Shown here in pieces: positions 21,949-33,700 of a DNA stretch of 64,000 nucleotides (position 1 is the stretch's first letter; every line of letters starts with the position of its first letter). Both the position numbers and the translations under genes were made by a program. The DNA is from Tetradesmus obliquus (Eukaryota > Chlorophyta > Chlorophyceae > Sphaeropleales > Scenedesmaceae). Where the stretch lies: assembly GCA_030272155.1 (NCBI GenBank), contig CP126196.1, forward strand, positions 5,146,501-5,210,500. Reading direction: 5' to 3'. Under the pieces are notes generated by a model that saw only the letters and a program-made list of their open reading frames with translations, was not told the origin of the DNA and made no database searches.

Positions 21949-23117
21949 ATGCCTCGCCAGAGGAGTGCCGCAGGTGAGCATCTTCGTTCGTTGCTGCTTT
22001 GCTTGCAATCTTGTACACAGTATAAGCTATTTGATTGTGCATCTTGCGAGTCATTAACATATTAACCCTGCCCGCTCGCTCCCTCGCCCCTATTCGCAGC
22101 CCCAAGGCCCAAGCCTGCTCCTGCTGCCAGGCCTGCGCCAGCGCGCCAGGCACCTCCCCAGCAGCAGCAGCACCATGCTGCCCCTCCACCGGCTCCCGCA
22201 GGTGCGTCAGCAGCCTAGGGGCAGCCTGCGCAGGGATTATGCAAACGTCGAGAAGCTTTCGCAGCATATCGGGACTGTGATGCGTGAAAGCCATGATCAA
22301 CCCCATCCACTGTTACCCTCAAACTTATTCGTTCTTTTTGCTTGTTCTGCAGCCCATGCACCTCCTCCGGCAATGCCCCAGCAGGCCAGCGGTGGTGGTG
22401 GTTTCCTGTCTGGCTTGATGGGAAGCGTGGCACAGGGTAAGCAGGCACATGCGTGGACTAAACAACGCTTTTGGGTTGCTTCAATGCCTCCATGCAGCAG
22501 CAGCACAACTGTACACCTGTAGTAGGAGTAGAGTAGCATTTGCAGCTGCTGCAGACTCAGCAGTAGCAGCGTTTGTGCTCCGCATGGTGTCACAGTGCCG
22601 CACTAGCCCAGCCTGCGCCAATCAACCAACAACAGCAGAGCAGAAGCCGCATGCGGCTCCTCTGTCACGCTGTTCTAGTAACACCGCTTGACAGTCCAAC
22701 AGCACGCTTGTCCATGCGCTGCTGTGCTGCACTTGTGCCTGTTGCCAATACCTTACCACGCACTCCCCACCCTATTCCCACATGTCACTCATATCTCTCA
22801 CAGGCTATGCCTACTTGTCTATCTATCCATAATCTTTCTTTCCTGCAGGCGCTGCCCTGGGCACCGGCAGCGCACTCGCGCACCGCGCAGTGGACTCTAT
22901 GATGGGTCCAAGGGGCGGCAGCGAGCCAGTAGCAGCACCAGCAGCAGCACCAGAGCCCGTTGCATACGCAGCAGCGCCTCCTTCTGCCGAGGGCCCCTGC
23001 AGCCAGCAGGCCAAGGCCTTTGCTGAGTGCATGAGCCGCGCCAGTGGTGACATGGCTGCGTGCCAGTTCTACTTCGAGGCCATGCAGCAGTGCAAGGTGG
23101 GACAGCCCTTCGCATGA
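21949..23117 (+). CDS. MIX17: MIX17/CHCHD2-family twin-CX9C mitochondrial protein, 4 exons
   Basis: Exons: 21949-21973, 22100-22201, 22353-22436, 22849-23117 (480 nt, 159 aa, all phase 1 joins). The protein opens MPRQRSAA followed by a Pro/Ala/Arg-rich stretch as in yeast Mix17 and human CHCHD2/10. It continues with the glycine-rich GGGFLSGLMGSVAQG and an amphipathic AALGTGSALAHRAVDSMMG segment. The C-terminal CHCH domain has two CX9C motifs, C121-x9-C131 and C142-x9-C152, which form the helical hairpin oxidised by the MIA import pathway in the intermembrane space. Family members act in mitochondrial respiration and cristae maintenance. Length and order match the family. The last codons are echoed downstream by degenerate copies, and the 3' flank has CAG repeats on the sense strand. 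Confidence 0.94.
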
Positions 23118-23141
23118 GCAGTGGGCGCAGCAGCAGTGGGC

Positions 23142-23185
<44 letters not shown>

Positions 23186-23420
23186 GTGAGGTGGGTGGAC
23201 GTTTGCGTTGAGCAGGCACAGCAGCAGCAGCAGCAGTGCGAGGAGGGCCAGCCCTTTGTGTCAGCAGGCGCAGCAGCAGCAGCGGCAGCGGCTGCAGTGC
23301 AAGGTGGGACTGCCCTTTGCACGAGCAGGCGCAGCACCAGCAGCGGCAGCAGCGTAATGATCAGCCAGGCCTGCTGCTCACGCAACAGCAGCAGTGCAAG
23401 TTGGGCTAGATTTTCGGGAG
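23118..23420 (+). repeat. CAG-rich 3' flank with copies of the MIX17 last codons
   Basis: A (CAG)n tract spans about 23128-23184. The terminal coding block (CAGTGCAAGGTGGGACAGCCC) at 23090-23110 is echoed at about 23236, 23297 and 23393, each next to more CAG repeats. Confidence 0.7.
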
Positions 23421-23876
23421 AGCAGCAGGCAGTGCAGCTGCAGTGCGCGCGTGTGCAGCCAGCAGTGGAGTGCTTGGCAGCGCTGGACTTGCAGCACAGC
23501 TGGTGACCAAGCATTGGTGCGCGGCTGTAGTGCTGTGGGCTGCTTGTGGCTGGTGGTGCGTTTGAGGGCAGAGCAGCACAATCTGTGTCTGCTCTGCTGG
23601 AGTGTGGTTGGCAAGGAGTATGCTTGCTTTTCTGTATGGGTTTCAACGCCTGTGTCCGACAGCAGTGGCGATCTGGCGCAGTTGTTGCAGCTGTGGCATG
23701 TGTGGTGGAGGAGTTTTGTATGTGGTGGGCTGCTTGTGCATCCTGCTGCAACAGAAGCTGCGTGCGTTTTGTGGCATGAACTGTGTGTACCTTGTTACGT
23801 GTGCCTTGCTGCAGCTTGCAGCAGCCTCTTGCCGCGTCAAGGCCTGTGTGTTACAGCAACAGATGGTGTAAAGCTC

Positions 23877-23881
23877 TTGTT
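23877..23881 (+). terminator. Candidate polyadenylation signal TGTAA for MIX17
   Basis: First good TGTAA after the MIX17 stop, about 760 bases downstream and just before the transposon candidate. The distance is long, so the call is weak. Confidence 0.25.
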
Positions 23882-23934
23882 GGACTTGCGCTGGCACTGA
23901 AATGTGCCTGGCGTGCTGTTCTGCTGCGCATATC

Positions 23935-26794
23935 CCCTACCGACGCCAGGCTGTGTTTATCCCACAGGATACTTGATTATCTGGTGAATATCTCAAGGAT
24001 AAACTGATTATCCCTCATGTCACGGCGGATATCCGGCATTATGTGTTTATCATGTAATTGCACTGGATAATCATCTGGATATCTTGACAGCATAGAGATT
24101 ATCCACAGCGTAGTACAGGATCTCATACAGGGCATTGTGCAACGCTCTGTTGGAGTTGGGTTGGCAGGAACCTCTGAGCATGGTCCCTGGCAGTCATTGC
24201 TGCCATGCCAAGGCTGGCAGCAGGCCTGCAGCACCCTGCAGCACAGGTTCTGACCGGGTAGTACGTACAAACATTTCCAGGACTCTTGTAATTGCGTTGG
24301 AAACATCTTCACATGCTAATCTGAGCTTCAGCAGCCATGGTGGCCTTTCGGGGGACCACTTCTTGCCATGTAATACTAGACGACATAGGAGCAGAAGCAG
24401 GAGCTGCACATGCTAATCTGAGCTTCAGCAGCCATGGTGGCCTTTCGGGGGACCACTTCTTGCCATGTGAGTGCGCATTGTGTTGCATGATGCTTATGCT
24501 TGTAATGAATGCAATTCGGCAACTTTCTTTATATCTTATTGCCCAGATTCTGCAACAGCTATGAGCAATTGCCTTTCCCACTTATCATTGGCAAGCATTG
24601 CGGAGCTTCTAAGTGCAGCAGTGGTGTGTGAGTGGTGCCTGCATCATTCCTTTTCCAAGCAGAGCACAAAAGACGCCATGTCTCATATACTCGCAGTAGG
24701 CGAGCAGTGCACATAGGATCGCGGGAATAAGCTTGGCGGGCACTTGCTTGTCACTGTGTTACAGCACAAACTGCCACCGACAGCTATTCGCAGCTTCATC
24801 TCACAGCATGCTCTGAAGCCGAAGATAGTACATACAATGTTGAATACGTTCAGCTTACCGATATCATAGCCTGGCTAGATGCGTGCAATATGGACACGCG
24901 AGCGCAGCAGCTGTTCGGCCGTTACCCTGCTTGATCCTGACCGTGCGCTGCCGGCCATAGTGCGTGCTGATGACGCTTTCCTTGTATAAGCGAAGCATCG
25001 GTCTCGATCACGGCTAGCCATGCAGTGTGGGGGTTGCAGGAGCTGCCAACAGTTGAGGTCGCTGGCAGCGACTTGCTGCTGCTCGGCACAAGAGCCGATG
25101 CACTGAACTGGACGGTGGATAACGTATGAAGCAATACTGATGGCATATGAGCAGGTGCGTCCGTGATCTGGGGCTCTGCCCTACGTCAGAAAGCAAGTAG
25201 GTAAAGTGCAGCAGCGCCACTGGAACATACAGCAGCAGGTGACTCCATCTAGGCCATAACAGGTGTATATACTCACCAGATCTGGCAGCTGATCTGCTGG
25301 AAATCTGTTCATCAGCTCGACATATTGCTCAGCGTCCTGATCCACAGCACTCCTGCCCTGCTGTGTGCTGCTGCTGCTGGTGTGCTGCGCCTTACCCCAT
25401 ACCAGGTGGGCCGCAACAACGGTGTTACCGGATGGGGTTGTCTTGTGACCTTCAAGCCAACTGGATTGATGTCGCTGCTGCCATTGGGTCTGGTCAACAC
25501 GGCTGAGCGCACGAAGCAGCGACGCAGCTGGTGGTTTGGGCTGATGTTGTGCAGGGTTGGTCAGATCTGCTGCAGCACCAGTGGATGTTGCGGGATGCAG
25601 TGATGATGTTTGTGTTGCCAGAAAGCAGGTAAACAGCAGCACGCATGCTGTCTACAGCTGCATAGTCAGCTGGATGACGCTCTTGTTTGCGGTGGGTGGC
25701 TTCCATCAGCATCACGCATCACGGCGTGCGGCACATAGCTGACATTGTTTGGTTAGCTAGGCAGGTGATCAGGTGCTGGCCTAGCCAAGTGCCCTTGCAA
25801 AGTCGTCAGTTTGTATAGCAGGACATGTTCTGCCAACAGCAGCTGCTAGTAGCGCTGATAAGAAGTCATCAGTGAGAGTTAAGCCAGATATATTTTGCTA
25901 TGGTGACTGCCTTGTGCGCCATGCACAGCAGCACGGGCTGCGCGCACAGCGCACTGAGCATGTGCAGCAGCTAGTGTATGCTCACATGCAGTATGATATC
26001 ATGTGCTGTTGCCAAATGAATACAGCAGTATTGGAGTGGCTTTCATGTTTGTTGCTGCATCAGCTGCAGGTGAAGCTTGGATCCTGCAGCAATCAATTGA
26101 TGTTTTCTGGCTGACCGTAGCAGACAGACAGCAAAAGATCCACGCCATGCAGGCAGACTCGGAGCTTTGAGCTAGAGCAGGAACATTTATGTGTGCTTTT
26201 ACATTTGTGTTGGGTTGTGTGGCAGACCAGCTGGCCTGCAGGCGACTGCTTGGGTGCTGGTTCAGTTGCCTTCTTGCAATCTGTCTTGATGGTGTTGCTG
26301 CAGGACAGCAACTGCTTTGTTGTAGATGGTGGTACATTGTCATTGCTCTGAGTCACGCATACGGTGTGCTGTTTAGCCGCTGTTGTGGGCATATGAGTGA
26401 CCATAGCACGGTCATGACGTCAGCATCTTGCTGCATCTCAGCTGACTGACTGCTACAACAGCCAGCTGCGGTGCACGTGGCGCCAGTTACTGGAGCACAG
26501 CTGCATCTGTGAGGCTGACCAGCTTATTGCAGAAATCATGAATGGTGTAACAAAGCATGTGGCGTACTGCTGGCTGTGCCCAGAGAGTGCTGGGGTAATC
26601 TGGTACGAAGTGATAATCCGATGGATTATCCACGGCGATTATCCATTGATTATCCTGGCGATTATCCTGAGGCGAACTGAATATCCGGCAGATAATCGAT
26701 TATCCGTCAGTGCAGCCTGGGATAATCACTGGGGCGATTATCCCACCGTCCCACTGACTTTTCACTGGATAATCACAGCCTGGCGTCTGTAGGG
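23935..26794. mobile_element. DNA transposon candidate, 2.86 kb, with TIRs and subterminal repeats
   Basis: The left end (CCCTACCGACGCCAGGCTGT, from 23935) and the reverse complement of the right end (CCCTACAGACGCCAGGCTGT, to 26794) match at 26 of 28 bases. ATC flanks both sides (23932-23934, 26795-26797), suggesting a 3-bp target-site duplication. The first and last roughly 200 bases are packed with GATTATCC/GGATAATC motifs in both orientations, the pattern of subterminal transposase-binding sites. A 3-bp duplication with subterminal repeats fits EnSpm/CACTA-like or PIF/Harbinger elements, but the ends are neither CACTA nor a TWA target. No transposase was recognised. A few short exon-like frames occur inside (plus about 25010-25128; minus, ending at a donor near 25282). 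It is probably non-autonomous or decayed. Confidence 0.75.
24311..24468 (+). repeat. Perfect 61-bp direct repeat inside the transposon candidate
   Basis: Bases 24311-24371 and 24408-24468 are identical over 61 bases (acatgctaatctgagcttca to cttgccatgt), 97 bp apart. No coding meaning is seen. Confidence 0.9.
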
Positions 26795-26797
26795 ATC

Positions 26798-27769
26798 GGA
26801 GCAGCAGGGGTCCATCATTCCTGTGGGTTGGCTGCAGCTGGCTGCTGCTGGCATCGCCGCCCCAGGCTTGGTTGCGCTGCTATGGCCAGAGTTGTTCACA
26901 ATCACTTTCTCTCTATCATGTCGGCCATGCGTGCTTCAGCGGTTGATGTACCCTTTCTTTCAAGAAGTGGGGGCTGTGCCTTTGTGCACGCTCACATCGC
27001 ACGAGACGAGGACTCCTGCGCAGAGAGTGTAACCTGAGCAGCTGTCGTGACCAAACCCCTCTGAGTGACGCAAGAGCGGTGGCGGCAACAGCAGCGGCAG
27101 TGAATGGAGATTGGGATGGCCTTTTCAAACGCTGTACCGTGCCTTCTTTATACCGTGCTGTGGCATCCCCTTTCATTCACTGGCGTGCAGCGCCCCGCTA
27201 GCTCAGGTGCGTCTGTCAGCACCAGGCTTTCAGAGATTGCATGTTGCAAAACAAGATCCCGTTTCTCGAGCCAATGACAGCTCATTGCCAACCACTGGAT
27301 CCATCAATAACACCAGCATGTTTCAGTCCAAGGCTAGCAGCTTGGCCCTAGTTGCAGTGCAAGTTGTCAGGCTGAGGCCGTGCTCCCTCAGGCCTCAGAG
27401 TGGGCGTCGTTTCTTGCAGCAATGGGCGAGATGGCACAGCCAACGAGTTTTCGACGCCGTCCCTGCTCAAGCACGACCCTTGCACTCGCCTGGACTTGCA
27501 GGATTACAGCAAGGGTGACAAATGTTACCTGGTTCCCGATATGCAGTGTCTGCGTGTGTGTTTGCATCAGAAGTTTGTTTTTATCTACATTTCTTTATCA
27601 GACGAGTCCGACAGGCTACCTGTGCTATTCGACTGCGGGTGTGCGCACAGGCTGCGCCTTCTGCGCTTACTGAGCTGTGTTTGAGGCGATCAACGTGTGT
27701 TTTGGTTGCATGTATAGCTTATCAAGACGCCTAGGGCGCTGAAGCAGTTGGCGTGCGGGCCCACCGCAA
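26798..27769. other. Intergenic region upstream of the organellar RNA polymerase gene
   Basis: Low in trinucleotide repeats compared with flanks. Several overlapping short frames occur, none recognisable. It likely contains the promoter and 5' leader of the polymerase gene. Confidence 0.4.
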
Positions 27770-28210
27770 ATGTCGCTGTCGCAGTGCCTGGCGCAGCTTT
27801 GCAGCAGCAGCTTGCCAGTGCTGAATCAGCTGGTACCGGCAGCTGCAACTGCAGGACTTTATCAGCTTCGAAGCCTGCATGGCTCGCGCTTCTGGTGCCG
27901 CAGCAGCGAGCTGCTGCTGCTGCAGCAGCAGCAACAGCAGTCCGTAGCTGCACTGTCAACTGCTCGCTTCATAGCAGCGCAGGCGCAGCATGTACACTCG
28001 GACGACGATGCAGCAGCATCAGGCAGTGCTCTGCAGGCTCCATGGTATGATACACCCCGTGGCTCGGCAGCAACCAGCTCACAGCAGGCTGGCCCTCATG
28101 CAGCAGACCACTGGAGTGCAGGCGCTGCGCTCAGCAACACAGCAGGCAGTATATCATCCCAGTTAGCTTTAGACCCTGCTGCTGCAGAAGCAGCAGGGGC
28201 GGCAGCAGCA

Positions 28211-28244
<34 letters not shown>

Positions 28245-28766
28245 CAGACCACCACATCTCTGCGGAGGGGGATGTGGTGTATCCCGAGGGCGCGCTGCTG
28301 CGGCATATTCATGACCACTGGCGGCAGCTTCAGTCCTGCCCTAGTGCAGCAGCATACACGCAGCGCATCAGCTTCGACGAGTTTGGGCACAGGTGAGCTG
28401 CTCTTGTGGCATGGCAAAGGGGTTGGATATTTGGTTCTGCAAGGCTGCTCAGGCTGCTCAGGCATGTGCATGCTGCAGCATTGCACACGCAGCGCATCAG
28501 CTTCGATGAGTTTGGGCATAGGTTGGCTGCTGCGCGGCACGCAATGCAGCAATAGATTGAAGAGTGCTGGCGCTCATCAGGCAGCGGCTACATCAACAGG
28601 GGTGAAGGCGGCAGCTGGGGATGCCTACCTAGGCTGCTTCTGGTGTTGGAGTCAAAAATAGTTTATTTTCATGAGCAGGTGCCAGGTAGCGCAGGGCACA
28701 CATGGCAGATGCACATGTACTGTAGGTTCATGTGGTGCAAGGCCGCTCAGCCTGCTCAGGCTGCTC

Positions 28767-28807
<41 letters not shown>

Positions 28808-28886
28808 GCTGCTGCTGCCAGGTACATTGCGCAGCTGGAGCGTGAGGAGCTGTCCCGCAGCCGCTGCCTGACTCTCACCTCACTCT

Positions 28887-28918
<32 letters not shown>

Positions 28919-28996
28919 GCTGCTGCTGCCAGGTACATTGCGCAGCTGGAGCGTGAGGAGCTGTCCCGCAGCCGCTTCCTGACTCTCACCTCACTC

Positions 28997-29029
<33 letters not shown>

Positions 29030-29992
29030 GCTGCTGCTGCCAGGTACATTGCGCAGCTAGAGCGTGAGGAGCTGTCCCGCAGCCGGGCGCTGGCCCAGCT
29101 GCGCAAGGAGCTTGCTGCTGACGCGAAGCATGGGCGCAGCTTCACACAGGGTGGGGGCGTGGCCAACCGGCTTGTTGGGGCATGGCTGCCGCTGCTGGCG
29201 CAGGCCATTGAGGAGGAGCAGGTGCAGGTGAGCAGGGGTGGCAGCAGCAGGGGTGGCCGCGGTTAATTGTTAGTAGCCGGGGGTTGAGCTGGCAGGTGAG
29301 GTTTGGCAGCGCAGCTGGCGCAGGCGGTTGGAGGAGGTGCAGGTGCGGCACAGTTGGGGCACGCCAGCTGGGGGCCCTGCAGCTCAGCTCTTGAGCGGAG
29401 AGCATGTGTGCTTGGTTGAGGGCGTGGCAGCAGGTGGTGGCAGGGGTGTGTGCAGCTGCTATGGGGTCTATAGCGCATCACGCATGGTTGCTGCTGGGGG
29501 CCTGCATGAGGGTGCCTGTAGTAGCTGCTGTAACAGCCTCGCTCACAGCCCTACTAGCTACCAAAGGATGAGCAGGCGGGCGTGAGGGTGCAGCAGCAGG
29601 GCGGGACGGCAAGAAAGGAGGCGGCTAGTGGCAGCTGCTGTAGCAGCTGCTGTAACAGCCTCGCTCACAGCCCTAATAGCTACTAGCTACCAAAGGACAA
29701 CACTGAGGCTGCCTATGTGTATGCGTGCCTGTGGTGCCGCAGGTGCTGCAGTGTGGCAGCTGCATTTAAAGGCTTACTCATTACTGTACCAGCTATGCGC
29801 TAGCCCCCCCAACAGCCATCAACGCATTACAGTGTCGCATCAACATGTGTGTTTGCGTGCCTGTGGTGCCGCAGGTGCTGCAGTGTGGCGGCGACCGCGC
29901 AGTGCAGCAGCGGCGCGACAGGCCCAACTATGGCCCCTACCTGCTGCTGCTGTCACCGGAGGACATGGCACACATCACGCTGCAGAGTGAGT

Positions 29993-30024
<32 letters not shown>

Positions 30025-30721
30025 TGTACGGGTGCTGCATGTTGGCGCTGTTGTGCCACAGCAGCTTCCTGTCTATGGTGTGTGCAGGAGTGTGCCGCAT
30101 GCTTGCTCATGCAGGAAGAGGGGCAGGCAGCCAGCAGCTGCATGTGCCTGCACTGCAGCCGTGCGCTCTCTCGGCCACTCCTGACTGCTTTTGGAGGTCG
30201 AAAATGCTGCTTCTTTTTCTCTCTGCCACATCCTGCTGCTATATAACACTTGCCTGGATCGTGCTGTGTGCGCCTGCTTATATCCGTATGCTGTTCCCCG
30301 CTGCAGCGGTGCTGTCGCGCATTGCCGGTGGCTGCGAGTGCTGCTGCCCATGTTCTGCCGCACCTTGGTCTCCGTCAAATACCTGCATAAGCCTTGGTGT
30401 GTGTGTGCCTGCTGCTTTGTTCCTGTTGCAGCGGTGCTGTCGCGCATTGCCACCACGCTGCCAGACAGTGACGAGGCAGATGCCACCCTCAGCACAACAG
30501 CAGCAGGCGCCAGCAGCAGCAGCAGCAGCTTCGGCGCCGGCAGCAGCAGCAGCAGCAGCAGCGACGCGCTGGGCGGCAGCAGCAGCGGCGCTGTTATGTC
30601 TCCGGCGGTGCTGCTGGCGGATGGAATCGGCCGTGCGGTGAATTCGCGCGTGAAGTATCTGCGGTTTAAGCACCACCAGCGGGAGTGGGATGCGAAAGAG
30701 GCAGCTGCGAAGAAGCAATTC

Positions 30722-30770
<49 letters not shown>

Positions 30771-33700
30771 TGCCGGGTGAGAAGCTGAGCAGCAGCCTGC
30801 AACGCTACAGCAAGGCCAGCAGCAAAGAGGCAGCGGAGTATGCGCAGGGGCAGGCGCGGCTGCAGGGCTATGCTGCTGTGAAGAGCTTGCGGGCGGCCTC
30901 ACGCAAGGCGGCCAAGGCGGCTCTGGTGAGGGGGCTGTGCGGGGGGCTGCTGTGCTGCTGTGCTGACTAGGCTTGCGTGCACTTGGTGGCAGCACCTCTC
31001 AACAGAATGATGGCTGAAGCGAGTTATAGTTCATTTCCTATGCTTGTCTATGGTAGATTCGGGGGCGTAGCGGGGCCACCGTTGGGCTGGATGTTGTGCT
31101 GGATGGGCAGGGCTATGCTGCTGTGAAGAGCTTGCGGGCAGCCTTGCGCAAAGCGGCCAAGGCGGCTCTGGTGAGGGAGGCTGCGCTGGCAGCTGTGCTG
31201 CTGTAACACGATGAACTTATACGCAGTGAATGCTGGCTGCTGTATTGCTGAAGGGGCGCTTATGTTGCTGCTGTCAGCACCAGCTGATCTCTATGCAACA
31301 TGTGTCCCTGCAGGCCGATGTGTATCATGACCAAGATGCGCGCACCAAGGACTTGCTGCTGTGCTTACTGCGCTTACTGCGCTTGCTGCTGCTGCTGCAT
31401 CCAGGCCGATGTGCATTGGGACCAGGAGGCGCGCATCAAGGTCTTGCTGCTGTGCTTACTGGCCTTGCTGCTGCTGCTGCTGCTGCTGCTGCATGCAGGC
31501 CGATGTGCATTGGGACCAGGAAGCACGCATCAAGGTTGGTGCAGCGCTGCTGGCACTGCTGGTAGAGAATAGCTCCCTACCCTCAGGCCTACCTGGCACC
31601 AAAGCCAAACCTTGGACAGGCAGCAAGCCCACCAAACTATCAGCAGCAGGAAGCAGCAGCAGCAGCAGCGCCGGCGCCGGCGATGTGGCTGCATTCGAGT
31701 ACGTGTATGTGAAGAGCGGCCTGAAGCAGCAGTCGTTTGTGAGGGCGAGCCAGGCGCTGGTGGCGGTGCTGCTGGCTGATCGGGGGCTGGCAGCACACCT
31801 GCTTACTAAGGTGCCGCCTATGCTGGTGCCGCCGCTGCCCTGGACGGGGTACAACAGCGGGGGCTACCTCACCAGCAGGTGCGGTGTGATTGCACACTTT
31901 GTATTAGCGGCTAGGGGGCTGGGTGTGTTTGCCTGAAGAGCAGCATGTGGCACCCGTACTTCTGCGCCCGTGCTTATGCTTGTTGAGTGTCAACGCACGA
32001 TGTGTTGTGGCAAGCTCTTTTCTGCACGTGCATGCCGCCGCCTGCTGCTGCAGGCACTGGAGTTTGCGCACGCGGTTCAGCCCGGCGCTGCTTGTCTACT
32101 TTGATGTTGTGCTACCCGCGCGTTGATGCTGACCTGTTTCTTTGTGTGCGCTGCTGCGTTGCAGGCACTGGATCATGCGCACGCGCTTCAGCCCTGCGCT
32201 GCAGCGGGAGCTGCGGGACGGCATGAAGGATGGCCGCTACAGCCAGGTGCGCAGCAGCAGCAGCAGCAGCCAGTACATTCTTCTGGTGAACATGTGTGAT
32301 CACCGCCGGTGTTGCATGCACACACGCAGATTGCTGGCCAGGCTGCAGAGTAGCAGCGCCTAATCCCCTCAAGGGTTCTGTCAAAACTCTCGTGTTTGTG
32401 CGAGAGAGGTCAGTTACAGGGGTGGGCAAGCTATCACCCTAGAGTGAGTCACTTTTCCCTCTTTCAATTCACATATCGTGAGAACCCGATAGCAAGCCAC
32501 AAGATGCAACCAAAGTAAAACTCCAGAGGTTGGTGCGAGAGAGGTCTGTTACAGGGGTGGGCAAGCTATCACCCTAGAGTGAGTCACTGAATTGCAAAGG
32601 CAGAGTGTTCTGCGACTGGCTAAAGCTGCAGACGTACAGTTCAAATAGCTCTCTTGTTGGTGCGCAGAAGAGGGGTTACGCGGTGTGCACAGGCAACTAC
32701 GTTGCAACGAACACCCGAAAACACAGGAAAACTGCAGGAAGCTCAGCACAGACCGTCACTCATGTGAGGCCCAACCCCAGAGAAATGGCCCCCGTGTGTA
32801 AGTTTCGGCATATGGCCATGCTAGCACAGCCGCCTTCCTTACTCCGTTGTTGGTGCGCACTGCATACTCCTGCAGGTGCTGGACGCGCTCAACGTGCTGG
32901 GCAACACCTCTTGGCGCATCAATCGCCGCGTGTACGAGACCATGGCCGCGCACTGGGCCGCGCGCAGCACCGCGGGCGGCCTGCCGCAGCAGACGCCGGT
33001 TCGAACCCCGCCGCCGCCGCCCACCGCGTACCGGCTGGTTTTTGAGGGCGGCGGGCTGGCGGCGCGCAGCGGCGGCTGGAGCCGGCTGGAGCGGCGCGGG
33101 CACGTGCTGGCCTGTGATGATGTGCGGCGGCTCAACCGCAACATGGCTAGCCTCAAGGCAGACTTTCTGCTGAAGCTGCGGGTGAGGATTCTAGGTGCAT
33201 GTTTCGTTGTCATGTTCTGTATGATACCCAGCCAGTGTGGCCTGCGCTGATGTGCGGCGACTGAACCGCAACATGGCCACCCTTAAGGCCGACTTTCTGC
33301 TGAAGCTGCGGGTGAGGGTTTTATGTTCATGGTTTAGGTGCATGTTACAATGGTAACAAGCCGATGTGGCCTGCGCTGATGTGCGGCGGCTGAACCGCAA
33401 CATGGCCACCCTCAAGGCCGACGTTCTGCTGAAGCTGCGGGTGAGGGTTTTATGTTCATGGTTTAGGTGCATGTTACAATGGTAACAAGCCGATGTGGCC
33501 TGCGATGACGTGCGGCGGCTGAACCGCAACATGGCCACCCTCAAGGCCGACTTTCTGCTGAAGCTGCGGGTGAGGGTTTTATGTTCATGGTTTAGGTGCA
33601 TGTTACAATGGTAACAAGCCGATGTGGCCTGCGATGACGTGCGGCGGCTGAACCGCAACATGGCCAGCCTCAAGGCCGACTTCCTGCTGAAGCTGCGGGA

